From Pseudomonas sp. BCA17 (GTDB lineage Bacteria > Pseudomonadota > Gammaproteobacteria > Pseudomonadales > Pseudomonadaceae), in the NCBI RefSeq assembly GCF_004519405.1, contig NZ_SGWI01000004.1:310001-374000 (forward strand): a stretch of DNA of 64,000 bases, in the 5' to 3' direction. Shown piece after piece: positions 51,778 through 61,802 of this stretch. The first letter of the stretch is position 1; every line of letters begins with the position of its first letter. The notes beneath the pieces are model-generated. The model searched no databases, was not told the DNA's origin, and saw only the letters and a program-made list of their open reading frames with translations. The translations under genes were made by a program, and so were the position numbers.

Positions 51778-53925
51778 TTAGCCGAAGAAGCTCTGGCCGT
51801 TCTTGGCCATTTCACGCAGCTTCGCGGTCGGGTGGTACAGCGGGCCCAGATCAGCGTATTTGTCAGCCAGGGCAACGAACTCAGCCACACCGATCGAGTC
51901 GATGTAACGCAGCGCACCGCCACGGAATGGAGGGAAACCAATACCGTACACCAGGCCCATATCGGCTTCGGCGGCGGTTTCAACGATGCCATCTTCCAGG
52001 CAGCGCACGGTTTCCAGGCACAGGGCGATCATCATCCAGTTGATGATGTCCTCGTCGGACACCTCACGCTGTTCGTAAATGACCGGCGCGAGCACTTCGT
52101 GAACCGAAGGGTCGGCCACTTTCTTCTGCTTGCCCTTCTTGTCGGCCTCGTAGGCGTAGAAACCCTTGCCGTTCTTCTGGCCCAGACGCTTGGCCTCGTA
52201 CAGCGCGTCGATCGCCGAGCGGCGGTCGTCTTTCATGCGGTCCGGGAAGCCCTCAGCCATTACGTCGCGACCGTGGTGGCCGGTGTCGATGCCGACCACG
52301 TCCATCAGGTACGCCGGGCCCATCGGCCAGCCGAATTTTTCCATGACCTTGTCGATGCGCACGAAATCCACGCCGGCGCTGACCAGCTTGGCGAAACCGC
52401 CGAAGTACGGGAACAGCACGCGGTTGACCAGGAAGCCCGGGCAGTCGTTGACCACGATCGGGTTCTTGCCCATTTTCTTGGCATAGGCAACGGTGGTGGC
52501 AATGGCCAGCTCGCTGGACTTCTCGCCACGGATCACTTCCACCAGCGGCATCATGTGCACCGGGTTGAAGAAGTGCATGCCGACGAAATTTTCCGGACGC
52601 TTGAGGGCCTTGGCCAGCAAGCTGATGGAAATGGTCGAGGTGTTCGAGGCCAGGATAGTGTCGTCCTTCACCTGGGCTTCCACCTCGGCCAGTACGGCTT
52701 GCTTGACCTTCGGGTTCTCGACAACCGCTTCGACCACCAGGTCGACGTGGCCGAAATCGCCGTAGGACAGCGTAGGGCGAATGCCGTTAAGCACTTCAGC
52801 CATCTTCGCGGCGGTCATACGACCCTTGTCCACACGACCGACCAGCAGCTTGGCGGCTTCCGCCAGGCCCTGCTCGATGCCGTGCTCGTTGATGTCTTTC
52901 ATCAGGATCGGCGTGCCTTTGGACGCCGACTGATAGGCGATACCGCCGCCCATGATACCGGCGCCGAGTACGGCAGCCTGTTTCACGTCCTTGGCGATTT
53001 CGTCATAGGCCTTGGCCTTTTTCTTCAATTCCTGATCGTTCAGGAACAGGCCGATCAGGCTCTGGGCCGCCGAGGTTTTCGCCAGTTTGACGAAGCCTGC
53101 CGCTTCCACTTCCAGGGCTTTGTCGCGACCGAAGTTCGCGGCCTTCTGGATAGTCTTGATCGCTTCAACCGGCGCCGGGTAGTTCGGGCCGGCTTGACCC
53201 GCCACAAAGCCTTTGGCGGTTTCGAACGACATCATTTGTTCAATGGCGTTGAGCTTGAGCTTTTCCAGCTTCGGCTGACGCTTGGCCTTGTAGTCAAATT
53301 CGCCGCTGATGGCGCCCTTGATCAGGTTCAGTGCGGCTTCGGCCAGCTTGTCCGGCGCAACCACGGCATCGACGGCACCGACTTTCAGCGCGTCTTCCGC
53401 TTTGTTTTCCTTGCCGGCGGCGATCCACTCGATGGCGTTGTCGGCACCGATCAGACGCGGCAGGCGTACGGTGCCGCCGAAACCCGGGTAGATGCCCAGC
53501 TTGACTTCAGGCAGGCCGATCTTGGCCGTGGCGGACATGACGCGAAAGTCTGCGGCCAGGCACATTTCCAGGCCGCCGCCCAACGCGATGCCGTTGATCG
53601 CGGCAACCGTTGGTACGTTGAGGTCTTCGAAATCGCTGAAAATCTTGTTGGCTTCGAGGTTGCCAGCCACCAGCTCGGCATCGGGCAGCTTGAAGTTGTC
53701 GACGAATTCGGTGATGTCAGCGCCGACGATGAACACGTCCTTGCCGCTGGAAACGATCACACCCTTGACCGAGGCATCTGCTTTGATGGTATCTACGGCC
53801 TGACGCAGTTCGTTCAGGGTTAGACGGTTGAACTTGTTGACGGACTCACCCTTGAGGTCGAATTTCAGTTCGACGATGCCACTTTCAAGAGCCTTAACCG
53901 TGATGGCTTTACCTTCGTAAATCAT
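51778..53925 (-). CDS. fadB: fatty-acid oxidation complex alpha subunit FadB
   Basis: A 715-aa multifunctional protein. The enoyl-CoA hydratase/isomerase part (1-190) has INGIALGGGLEMCLAADFRV and PEVKLGIYPGFGGTVRLPRL; the 3-hydroxyacyl-CoA dehydrogenase part (310-500) has AAVLGAGIMGGGIAYQSASKG, VGMHFFNPVHMMPLVEVI and ending in the C-terminal dehydrogenase domains. It forms the complex with FadA. ATG 53925 has GGAG eight bases upstream. PsrA, encoded in this window, is the expected repressor; no perfect PsrA box was found in front of it. Confidence 0.97.
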   Translation of the reverse strand: MIYEGKAITVKALESGIVELKFDLKGESVNKFNRLTLNELRQAVDTIKADASVKGVIVSSGKDVFIVGADITEFVDNFKLPDAELVAGNLEANKIFSDFEDLNVPTVAAINGIALGGGLEMCLAADFRVMSATAKIGLPEVKLGIYPGFGGTVRLPRLIGADNAIEWIAAGKENKAEDALKVGAVDAVVAPDKLAEAALNLIKGAISGEFDYKAKRQPKLEKLKLNAIEQMMSFETAKGFVAGQAGPNYPAPVEAIKTIQKAANFGRDKALEVEAAGFVKLAKTSAAQSLIGLFLNDQELKKKAKAYDEIAKDVKQAAVLGAGIMGGGIAYQSASKGTPILMKDINEHGIEQGLAEAAKLLVGRVDKGRMTAAKMAEVLNGIRPTLSYGDFGHVDLVVEAVVENPKVKQAVLAEVEAQVKDDTILASNTSTISISLLAKALKRPENFVGMHFFNPVHMMPLVEVIRGEKSSELAIATTVAYAKKMGKNPIVVNDCPGFLVNRVLFPYFGGFAKLVSAGVDFVRIDKVMEKFGWPMGPAYLMDVVGIDTGHHGRDVMAEGFPDRMKDDRRSAIDALYEAKRLGQKNGKGFYAYEADKKGKQKKVADPSVHEVLAPVIYEQREVSDEDIINWMMIALCLETVRCLEDGIVETAAEADMGLVYGIGFPPFRGGALRYIDSIGVAEFVALADKYADLGPLYHPTAKLREMAKNGQSFFG

Positions 53926-54365
53926 CAACTGATCTCCACGATATGGAAGCTGAACAGTACACATTGAACGCTGGCCTCTGGTTGGACATTGACTGTTGCG
54001 TCAATGCTCATGCCAATCCGCCAGGCACACCCGCCAATGCGATAGTCGGGATTCTGTATGAGCGGTCTGACAGACAAACGCTCAATTCATACGCCCGTTT
54101 GATTTGGGTACGTCACCTTCATCCAATTCCAGGCAATTGTCAATCGCTCCAAAGGCTAGGGAAAACGCGACTTTCCAGTCATTTCGGAACCTCGCCCCCG
54201 GGCTCGCCTCGCGTCAATATTCAATTATTCACGAAATCAATAAGAGAAAAGTTGTGGGAAAAGGCTGTACAGAACGGGATATGCCGCTAGGCTAGCGACA
54301 ACCTTAATGCGTTGGAATGAACATCCGCCGCAGTGATGCAATTACCGGCCTGCCTGGCCAACTCC

Positions 54366-54392
54366 AGCCCGATGAAAGATGTCGGGCTTTTT
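54366..54392 (+). terminator. orphan intrinsic terminator
   Basis: AGCCCGA (54366-54372) and TCGGGCT (54382-54388) form a 7-bp stem followed by TTTTATT. No plus-strand gene ends nearby, so it may close an unannotated small RNA. Confidence 0.7.
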
Positions 54393-54430
54393 ATTGCCCA
54401 GGATTTGGTACCCGGACGCCCCGAGAATTC

Positions 54431-54528
54431 TGTAGGAGCGAGCTTGCTCGCGAAGATCGTCAACGATAACGCAGCGCATCTGGTTTAACGCGGCGCCCCC
54501 AGGCTCTTCGCGAGCAAGCTAGCTCCTA
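54431..54528. repeat. REPIN (paired inverted REP)
   Basis: TGTAGGAGCGAGCTTGCTCG (from 54431) and the inverted GCGAGCAAGCTAGCTCCTA (ending 54528) form a REP doublet of the second common sequence class. Confidence 0.85.
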
Positions 54529-54541
54529 TGCAGAGCAGCTT

Positions 54542-54979
54542 TCAGGCCAATGCCTTGAGCAGCGCATCGATGTCCTTCAGGACGCTGGCTTCGCCCTTCT
54601 CGCCCCAATACAGGGCGATCATTTGCTTGTCGGCTTCGACTTTGTAGACGTTGGCCGGCAGCGTCGCAAAATGCGGCAACAACTTCTCATCGACACATAT
54701 TTCGCGCCATTGATTGACCCAGACCCCTGGCTCCAACTGCCAGTAACTCCAGATCGCCGGCGTGCTGCCACGCCGTGGCCGACAGTACTGCGCACAGGGG
54801 CTCGGAGGCTCCTGCTTGAGCCAGTGCGGCCATTCCTGGGGTGCCAATTGCATGGTCAGCCCAATGCGGCGTGCCTCCATGCGCAGGGCCATGCGCCCAC
54901 TCTGATTGCGCGACGGACGCAGCCACGCCAGAGGGCTCAGAACCACTGCAAGGATTGACACCACTATCCAGACCGTCAT
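54542..54979 (-). CDS. membrane-anchored protein of unknown function
   Basis: A 145-aa protein with one N-terminal membrane segment (TVWIVVSILAVVLSPLAWL) and a soluble domain without recognised motif; it has a CAQYCRP pair and several Trp. Orthologues sit beside fadB/uspA in pseudomonads (from memory). ATG 54979 has GGGAG eight bases upstream. Confidence 0.75.
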   Translation of the reverse strand: MTVWIVVSILAVVLSPLAWLRPSRNQSGRMALRMEARRIGLTMQLAPQEWPHWLKQEPPSPCAQYCRPRRGSTPAIWSYWQLEPGVWVNQWREICVDEKLLPHFATLPANVYKVEADKQMIALYWGEKGEASVLKDIDALLKALA

Positions 54980-55084
54980 ATGTGTACTCCCGAATTTCCA
55001 GTTGAGCGGATTTGACCTGACGCAAGCCGATCCGCTTGAAAGCAGCCATACTGAATACATTGCAGTCCCCTGGAGGAACGCCCC

Positions 55085-55525
55085 ATGTCCTACGAACATA
55101 TTCTGGTCGCCGTCGACCTGACCGAAGAGTGCGATCCAGTGATCAAGCGCGCCCGCGCCTTCGCGGTCGCCAGCGGCGCAAAGCTGTCACTGGTGCACAT
55201 CGTCGAACCCATGGCCATGGCCTTCGGCGGCGACGTGCCCATGGATCTCTCCCAGTTGCAGCAACAACAGTTCGACCAGGCCAAGGAACGCCTCGACCGA
55301 CTAATCCTTAAATACCCCGAAGTGACCAAGGAAAACTCTCACCTCACATACGGCCAGCCGCGCCAGGAAATCCACCACTTGGCCAAGGAGCAGCATTGCG
55401 ACCTGATCGTGGTCGGCAGCCACGGTCGTCATGGCCTGGCGCTGTTGCTGGGCTCCACGGCGAATGATGTGTTGCATGGCGCGCCATGCGATGTGTTGGC
55501 GGTAAAACTGGTCAAATCCTCATAA
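55085..55525 (+). CDS. uspA: universal stress protein
   Basis: A 146-aa UspA-domain protein starting SYEHILVAVDLTEECDPVIKRA. The ATP-binding type motif G2xG9xGS is present as GSHGRHGLALLLGSTA, ending GAPCDVLAV. It probably binds nucleotide and acts in stress survival. GGAGG precedes the ATG. Ends at a bidirectional terminator. Confidence 0.92.
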   Translation: MSYEHILVAVDLTEECDPVIKRARAFAVASGAKLSLVHIVEPMAMAFGGDVPMDLSQLQQQQFDQAKERLDRLILKYPEVTKENSHLTYGQPRQEIHHLAKEQHCDLIVVGSHGRHGLALLLGSTANDVLHGAPCDVLAVKLVKSS

Positions 55526-55558
55526 GGTCACTGACGTTTTTTGCCCGTATTCCATATG

Positions 55559-55596
55559 AAAAACCCGGTGCTCATCAGATGAACACCGGGTTTTTT
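55559..55596. terminator. bidirectional terminator between uspA and uup
   Basis: ACCCGGTG and CACCGGGT pair, with A-run and T-run on the two sides, serving the convergent uspA and uup genes. Confidence 0.9.
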
Positions 55597-55612
55597 ATTG
55601 CGTGTGGATCAC

Positions 55613-57532
55613 TCAGGCGTCCAGCTCGGCCCAACGCTCAACCAACGCTTCCAGCTCCTGGTTCAGTGTCTCCAGGGAAGCAATCACCTTAGCGGTTTCC
55701 GCCGCCGGACGCTGGTAGAAACCCGCGTCAGCCATTTCCGCTTCTACCGCAGCAATCTGCTGTTCCTTGGCGTCGATATCACCCGGCAAGGCTTCCAGCT
55801 CGCGCTGCAGCTTGTAACTGAGCTTCTTCTTGCCGGCCGGTGCCGCCGACTCTACGGGTGCTGCAGCGGCAGCCGGGGCGACCACCGCCGAGTTCAGGTC
55901 GGCCTTGCCGGACTTGCTCTCGGTCACGCCCAACAGGCGCGGCGAGCCGCCCTGACGTAGCCAGTCCTGATAACCACCGACATATTCACGCACCTTGCCT
56001 TCACCTTCGAAGACCAGCGTACTGGTGACCACGTTGTCGAGGAATGCCCGGTCGTGGCTGACCATCAGCACAGTGCCGTTGAAGGTCAGCAGGACCTCTT
56101 CCAGCAACTCGAGGGTTTCCACATCGAGGTCGTTGGTCGGTTCGTCGAGGACCAGCAGGTTGGCCGGCTTGCTGAACAGCTTGGCCAGCAGCAGGCGCGC
56201 ACGCTCGCCACCGGACAAGGCTTTCACCGGTGTGCGGGCACGCTGCGGGCTGAACAGGAAGTCGCCCAGGTAGCTCAGCACGTGACGACTCTGGCCGTCG
56301 ATATCGATAAAGTCGCGGCCTTCGGCAACGTTGTCGATCACGGTTTTTTCCAGGTCCAACTGATGGCGCAACTGGTCGAAGTACGCCACGTCGATCTTGG
56401 TGCCCTCCTCCACCTTGCCGCTGGTGGGCTGCAGGCCGCTGAGCATCAGCTTGAGCAACGTGGTCTTGCCGGTGCCGTTGGCACCCAGCAGGCCGATACG
56501 GTCGCCGCGCTGCAGGACCATGGAAAAGTCCTTGATCAGGAACGGGCCGTCCGGGTGATGGAAGCTGACGTTTTCCAGCACCATCACTTGCTTGCCCGAC
56601 TTTTCGGCGGTATCCAGCTGAATATTGGCCTTGCCGGTACGCTCGCGACGTTCGCTGCGTTCAACGCGCAGCGCTTTCAGGGCGCGTACGCGACCTTCGT
56701 TACGAGTGCGGCGCGCCTTGATGCCCTGACGGATCCAGACTTCTTCCTGGGCCAGTTTCTTGTCGAACAGCGCGTTGGCGGTTTCTTCAGCAGCCAACGC
56801 AGCCTCTTTGTGCACCAGGAAGCTGGCGTAGTCGCCATTCCAGTCGATCAGGCCACCACGGTCCAGTTCGAGGATGCGCGTCGCCAGGCTCTGCAGGAAG
56901 GCACGGTCGTGCGTGATGAACAGCACGGCGCCCTGGAAGTCCTTGATGGCTTCTTCCAGCCAGGCGATCGCGCCGATATCCAGGTGGTTGGTCGGTTCGT
57001 CGAGCAGCAACAGGTCCGGTTCGGACACCAATGCCTGGGCCAGCAGCACACGGCGACGCCAGCCGCCGGACAACTCGGCCAGGGTCTTGTCCGGCGGCAG
57101 TTGCAGGCGGCTCAGGGTGCTGTCCACCAACTGCTGCAGGCGCCAGCCGTCACGGGCTTCGAGGTCTTGCTGGACGTGCATCAGTTTGTCCAGATCGGCA
57201 TCGGTCACGCAGTTCTGTGCCAGATGATGGTATTCGGCGAGCAACGCGCCCACGCCGTCGAGGCCTTCGGCGACCACGTCGAACACTGTCCGCCCGTCGG
57301 CTACCGGCAATTCCTGCGGCAGTTCGCCGATCTTGAGGCCCGGTGCGCGCCAGACGGCGCCGTCGTCGGGCTTCTGATCGCCCTTGACCAGCTTCATCAT
57401 GCTGGACTTGCCGGTGCCGTTACGGCCGATGATGCACACCCGCTCACCACGGGCGATCTGCCAGGACACCTTGTCCAACAACGGCATAGCGCCGAAAGCA
57501 AGGGACACATCGCTGAATTTGAGCAGGGTCAT
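55613..57532 (-). CDS. uup: ABC-F ATPase Uup
   Basis: A 639-aa soluble protein with two ATPase domains and no membrane part. First domain: GRNGTGKSSM, LSGGWRRRV, LLLLDEPTNHLD; second: GANGTGKTTL, LSGGERARL, LVLDEPTNDLD. The C-terminus (about 555-639) is a coiled coil with LSYKLQRELEALPGDIDAKEQQIAAVEAEM, typical of Uup. It acts on ribosomes and replication/transposon excision in E. coli. ATG 57532 has GGAG six bases upstream. Confidence 0.93.
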   Translation of the reverse strand: MTLLKFSDVSLAFGAMPLLDKVSWQIARGERVCIIGRNGTGKSSMMKLVKGDQKPDDGAVWRAPGLKIGELPQELPVADGRTVFDVVAEGLDGVGALLAEYHHLAQNCVTDADLDKLMHVQQDLEARDGWRLQQLVDSTLSRLQLPPDKTLAELSGGWRRRVLLAQALVSEPDLLLLDEPTNHLDIGAIAWLEEAIKDFQGAVLFITHDRAFLQSLATRILELDRGGLIDWNGDYASFLVHKEAALAAEETANALFDKKLAQEEVWIRQGIKARRTRNEGRVRALKALRVERSERRERTGKANIQLDTAEKSGKQVMVLENVSFHHPDGPFLIKDFSMVLQRGDRIGLLGANGTGKTTLLKLMLSGLQPTSGKVEEGTKIDVAYFDQLRHQLDLEKTVIDNVAEGRDFIDIDGQSRHVLSYLGDFLFSPQRARTPVKALSGGERARLLLAKLFSKPANLLVLDEPTNDLDVETLELLEEVLLTFNGTVLMVSHDRAFLDNVVTSTLVFEGEGKVREYVGGYQDWLRQGGSPRLLGVTESKSGKADLNSAVVAPAAAAAPVESAAPAGKKKLSYKLQRELEALPGDIDAKEQQIAAVEAEMADAGFYQRPAAETAKVIASLETLNQELEALVERWAELDA

Positions 57533-57745
57533 GAGCTTCTCCAAAAACTGGGCGCGCATTCTACCTGAGTTGAGGGCGGGATGCGGCCGGCATTTTCGCT
57601 GTCGATACGTTCTACGCGCCATTTGCGCCTAACTGGGATCAAGCGGGCCGCAAAGCTTTCAACGGCTGCGGGCAAAAGGCTAAGCTAGGGACAATCAGTG
57701 TCGGCGGTGCCGGCGCTATTCGTGATTTCTCTGCACGGACGTCTC

Positions 57746-59674
57746 ATGCGCAGCCGCCTTTTCAACTTTTTATCTTGTCTGCTTCTTTCCGCCACCGCCG
57801 TTCAATCTGCCCAGGCCGTGGATCTCACCACCCAACGTCAATATTACGATGAGGCCAAACGTGCCCTGGCCAAAGGCGACAGCGGGCCGTACATGCAATA
57901 CAGCCAGGCCCTGGCCGATTACCCGCTCACGCCGTACCTGGCGTACGACGAGCTGACCGCGCGCCTGAAAACCGCAAGCAACGAGGAAATCGAACAATTC
58001 CTCGCCAAAAACGGTGACCTGCCCCAGGCCAACTGGATGAAGTTGCGCTGGTTGCGCTGGCTGGCGGACCGCGGCGACTGGCAGACTTTTGAAAAGTACT
58101 ACGACCCCAAGCTGAATTTCGTCGAGCTGGACTGCCTGCACGGTCAGTACCAGCTCACGCATAACCTGAAAGCTGAAGGCTACAAGACCACAGAAAAGCT
58201 GTGGATGACCGGCAAATCTCAACCGACTGCTTGCGATGCCACCTTTGGCCAGTGGGCGGCCGATGGCCAACTCACCGAACAGAAGATCTGGGACCGCGCC
58301 AAGCTCGCCGCCGAAGCGCGCAACTATGCGCTGGCCAACAGCCTGGTGAAAACCTTACCGACCCTCGGCGCCCAAGGCCGCCTGATGGTCGACGTTGCGC
58401 AAAAGCCCGACATGCTCAGTGACCCGTCGCGTTTTCTGCCGGCCAACGAGGCCATGTCCGATGCGGTTGGCCTGGGCCTGCGCCGGCTGGCACGCCAGGA
58501 CCCGGACAAGGCCATGGCCCTGCTCGACGGTTATGCCAGCAGCATGCACTTCTCCCGTGACGAAAAAGTGTCGATCGCCCGGGAAATCGGCCTGACCCTG
58601 GCGCGCCGGTACGACCCGCGCGCGCTGGACGTGATGACCCAGTACGATCCGGAGTTGCGTGACAACACCGTCTCCGAATGGCGTCTGCGCCTGTTGCTGC
58701 GCCTGGCTCGCTGGGAAGAAGCCTACCAGCTCACCCGCAAACTCCCACAAGACCTGGCGACCACCAACCGCTGGCGCTACTGGCAGGCGCGCAGCCTGGA
58801 ACTGGCCGAACCGAAAAACCCGCAGGCGCTGGTGCTGTACAAAAACGTGGCGAAAGAGCGCGACTTCTACGGTTTCCTCGCCGCTGATCGCTCCAAAGCC
58901 CCTTACCAGCTGACCAACAAACCGCTGGTAATGAGCCAGGCACTGATGAACAAGGTGCGCAACACCCCCGGCGTACGCCGAGCCCTGGAGTTCTATGCGC
59001 GAGGCCAGGTGGTGGATGGCCGCCGCGAGTGGTACCACGTCAGCCGTCACTTCAACCGTGACGAAATGGTCGCCCAGGCCAAGCTGGCCTACGACATGAA
59101 GTGGTATTTCCCGGCAATCCGTACCATCAGCCAGGCGCAGTACTGGGACGACCTGGATATCCGCTTCCCGATGGCCCATCGCGACACACTGGTGCGCGAA
59201 GCCAAGGTGCGCGGCCTGCATTCGAGCTGGGTGTTCGCCATCACCCGCCAGGAAAGCGCCTTCATGGACGACGCCCGTTCCGGCGTCGGCGCCAGTGGCC
59301 TGATGCAACTGATGCCTGGCACCGCCAAGGAAACCGCACGCAAGTTCAGCATCCCGCTGGCCTCCCCGGCCCAGGTGCTCGACCCGGACAAAAACATCCA
59401 GCTCGGCGCCGCCTACCTGAGCCAGGTGCACAGCCAGTTCAGCGGCAACCGCGTTCTCGCCTCGGCCGCCTACAACGCCGGCCCCGGCCGCGTGCGCCAA
59501 TGGCTGCGCGGGGCTGATCACCTGAGCTTCGATGTGTGGGTGGAGAGCATTCCTTTCGACGAAACCCGCCAGTATGTGCAGAACGTACTGTCTTATTCGG
59601 TGATCTACGGGCAGAAGCTCAACTCACCACAGCCGTTGGTGGATTGGCATGAGCGGTATTTTGACGATCAGTAA
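57746..59674 (+). CDS. slt: soluble lytic murein transglycosylase
   Basis: A 642-aa periplasmic enzyme that cleaves peptidoglycan to anhydro-muropeptides. Signal peptide RSRLFNFLSCLLLSATAVQSAQA; superhelical part about 30-480; catalytic goose-type lysozyme domain at the C-terminus with the Glu in ITRQESAFMDDARS, GLMQLMPGTAKETAR and NIQLGAAYLSQVHSQF, AYNAGPGRV. ATG 57746 gives the signal peptide at the start; the upstream frame is not used. A terminator follows. Confidence 0.96.
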   Translation: MRSRLFNFLSCLLLSATAVQSAQAVDLTTQRQYYDEAKRALAKGDSGPYMQYSQALADYPLTPYLAYDELTARLKTASNEEIEQFLAKNGDLPQANWMKLRWLRWLADRGDWQTFEKYYDPKLNFVELDCLHGQYQLTHNLKAEGYKTTEKLWMTGKSQPTACDATFGQWAADGQLTEQKIWDRAKLAAEARNYALANSLVKTLPTLGAQGRLMVDVAQKPDMLSDPSRFLPANEAMSDAVGLGLRRLARQDPDKAMALLDGYASSMHFSRDEKVSIAREIGLTLARRYDPRALDVMTQYDPELRDNTVSEWRLRLLLRLARWEEAYQLTRKLPQDLATTNRWRYWQARSLELAEPKNPQALVLYKNVAKERDFYGFLAADRSKAPYQLTNKPLVMSQALMNKVRNTPGVRRALEFYARGQVVDGRREWYHVSRHFNRDEMVAQAKLAYDMKWYFPAIRTISQAQYWDDLDIRFPMAHRDTLVREAKVRGLHSSWVFAITRQESAFMDDARSGVGASGLMQLMPGTAKETARKFSIPLASPAQVLDPDKNIQLGAAYLSQVHSQFSGNRVLASAAYNAGPGRVRQWLRGADHLSFDVWVESIPFDETRQYVQNVLSYSVIYGQKLNSPQPLVDWHERYFDDQ

Positions 59675-59691
59675 CTGATCCGGAAATGAAC

Positions 59692-59721
59692 ATGCCCGCC
59701 TCGAAAGATGCGGGCATTTTT
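59692..59721 (+). terminator. terminator after slt
   Basis: ATGCCCGC (59692-59699) and GCGGGCAT (59710-59717) with a T-run. Confidence 0.88.
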
Positions 59722-59753
59722 ATAGGGCCGCCGGGCGCCTGCGCTGTACAACT

Positions 59754-61547
59754 TCAGCCAAAGCCAGGCTCAACGCCTGCCGCATGAAGGTGTGCCCCAT
59801 CACTGAACTGCAACGCCGCCAACCGCGCATACAGCGGGTTGCTCGCAATCAACTGCTGGTGCGTACCCACCGCTATCAATTTACCCTGATCCATCACCGC
59901 GATCCGATCCGCGTTCTTCACGGTTGCCAATCGATGCGCGATCACCAGGGTGGTGCGGCCTTGCATCAATTGCGGCAGCGCCTGCTGGATCAAATGCTCA
60001 CTCTGGGCATCCAGAGCACTGGTGGCTTCGTCCAACAGCAGGATGGGGGCGTCTACCAGCAATGCTCGGGCAATCGCCAGCCGTTGGCGTTGACCACCGG
60101 AGAGGCCCATCCCGCCGTCGCCGAGGTGAGTCTGGTAGCCGTCGGGCATTTGCAGGATAAAGTCGTGGGCATGGGCGATACGCGCAGCGGCTTCGACCTG
60201 TTCCCGAGTGGCGGACGGGTTGCCGTAGCGGATGTTTTCTTCGACGCTGCCGAAAAACAGCGCCGGGCTCTGGGACACCAGGGCGAAGTGGCGGCGCAGG
60301 TCCATGGGGTCCAGGTCGGTCAGCGGGTGACCTTCCAGCAGGATGCGGCCTTGCTGTGGGTCGTAGAAACGCAGCAACAGGTCGAAAATCGTCGATTTAC
60401 CTGCCCCGGACGGCCCAACCAAGGCGAGTGTTTCGCCAGGGTTGACCGTGAGGCTCAGGCCATCGATGGCATAGCTGTCCGGCCGCGACGGGTAGGAAAA
60501 GCGCAAATCCTGCAGCTCCATGCGACCGCTGACCCGCTGCGGCAACTGCACCCCTCCATTGGCCGGTGCCTGGATCTCGTTGCTCGACTGCAATAGCTCG
60601 CCGATGCGCTCAGCGGCACCCGCGGCCCGTTGCAACTCACCAAGGACTTCACTCAAGGTGCCCACGGCACTGCCCACGATCAAGCTGTAGAACACGAACG
60701 CCGCCAGCTCACCACCGGAAATGCGCCCGCTGATCACGTCCATGCCGCCCACCCACAACATGACCCCCACGGCGCCCAGCACCAGCATGATCACCAGGGT
60801 AATCAGCCAGGCCCGCTGGGCGATGCGCTTGCGCGCCGTGGCAAACGCGTCTTCCACGGTCACGGCAAAGCGTTGTTCGTCCTGCACCTGATGGTTGTAG
60901 GCTTGCACCGTCTTGATCTGGCCGAGGGTCTCGGACACGTAGCTGCCCACGTCGGCGATACGGTCCTGGCTCAGGCGCGAGAGGCTGCGCACGCGGCGAC
61001 CAAAAATCAGGATCGGTGCCAGCACCAGCGGCAGCGCCACCACTACGATGCTGGTCAACTTGGGATTGGTGACAAACAACAAAACGATACCGCCGATGAC
61101 CATCAACGCGTTACGCAGGAACAACGACAACGACGAACCAATCACCGATTGCAACAGCGTGGTATCGGTGGTCAGCCGTGACTGGATTTCCGAGCTGCGA
61201 TTGTTTTCATAGAACCCCGGATGCAGGTAGATCAAGTGGTTGAAGACCTGCCGACGGATATCCGCCACCACCCGCTCGCCAATCCACGACACCAGGTAGA
61301 ACCGGGTGAATGTGCCCACGGCCAGGCCCAACACCAGAATCATGAACAGCCCGATGGACTGGTTGAGCAAATGCGGTGACTGGGTCATGAACCCCCGGTC
61401 CACCAATAGACGGATGCCCTGGCCCATCGACAAGGTGATGCCCGCCGTGACAATCAGTGCCAACAAGGCACCCAATGCCTGCCAGCGATAGGGCGCGATA
61501 AAACGACTGGCCAAGCGAATCGCGTGACGTTGACGGGCTGAGAACAT
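59754..61547 (-). CDS. ABC exporter half-transporter (MsbA-like)
   Basis: A 597-aa fusion of six membrane segments (20-320) and an ATPase (345-590): Walker A GPSGAGKST, the Q-loop LVSQSPALF, signature LSGGQRQRLA, Walker B ILLLDEATSALD and the switch His in IAHRLATV. It resembles the MsbA/BmrA group that exports lipids or drugs; lacking context, the substrate is not determined. ATG 61547 has AGGTGA upstream; a GTG at 61559 lacks a ribosome site. Confidence 0.9.
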   Translation of the reverse strand: MFSARQRHAIRLASRFIAPYRWQALGALLALIVTAGITLSMGQGIRLLVDRGFMTQSPHLLNQSIGLFMILVLGLAVGTFTRFYLVSWIGERVVADIRRQVFNHLIYLHPGFYENNRSSEIQSRLTTDTTLLQSVIGSSLSLFLRNALMVIGGIVLLFVTNPKLTSIVVVALPLVLAPILIFGRRVRSLSRLSQDRIADVGSYVSETLGQIKTVQAYNHQVQDEQRFAVTVEDAFATARKRIAQRAWLITLVIMLVLGAVGVMLWVGGMDVISGRISGGELAAFVFYSLIVGSAVGTLSEVLGELQRAAGAAERIGELLQSSNEIQAPANGGVQLPQRVSGRMELQDLRFSYPSRPDSYAIDGLSLTVNPGETLALVGPSGAGKSTIFDLLLRFYDPQQGRILLEGHPLTDLDPMDLRRHFALVSQSPALFFGSVEENIRYGNPSATREQVEAAARIAHAHDFILQMPDGYQTHLGDGGMGLSGGQRQRLAIARALLVDAPILLLDEATSALDAQSEHLIQQALPQLMQGRTTLVIAHRLATVKNADRIAVMDQGKLIAVGTHQQLIASNPLYARLAALQFSDGAHLHAAGVEPGFG

Positions 61548-61802
61548 GGCGGGTTTCACCTGCGCTTAAGGAGAGAAGTCTCTACAGAGCAACATTGGGG
61601 GAACTTGTGTAAATAACAATGAGTCAGGTTGATTATGCCCACCGGTGCAGGCTCCTAGAGGCTATCGGTCTAAAGCCTGGCTGGAAATATGTGTCGGTTT
61701 CTGGTGGACTGAGTATCCGGACCGTGACCTTGTAAGGAGTTGTAATAGCTCGGTCACGCGGGGGAATTAAAGTAGGTATACAACCTGATGAGGAGACAGG
61801 CC

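Larger units (their letters stand above)
53926..54541. other. intergenic region upstream of fadB
   Basis: About 615 bases. It must hold the fadBA promoter. It also has CAAAC and GTTTG half-sites (54075-54101) too far apart for a standard PsrA box, an orphan plus-strand terminator (54366-54392) and a REPIN (54431-54528). No gene is supported. Confidence 0.6.

Noticed and set aside
51832..53823. 663-codon plus-strand open frame over fadB
   Set aside because: Antisense shadow of fadB, His/Arg-rich as such shadows are.
54075..54101. CAAAC...GTTTG as a PsrA operator for fadBA
   Set aside because: The half-sites are 17 bases apart, against about 4 in the consensus; not a normal PsrA box.
53943..54290. 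115-codon plus-strand frame upstream of fadB
   Set aside because: Overlaps the fadB start and promoter, no ribosome site and no protein-like pattern.
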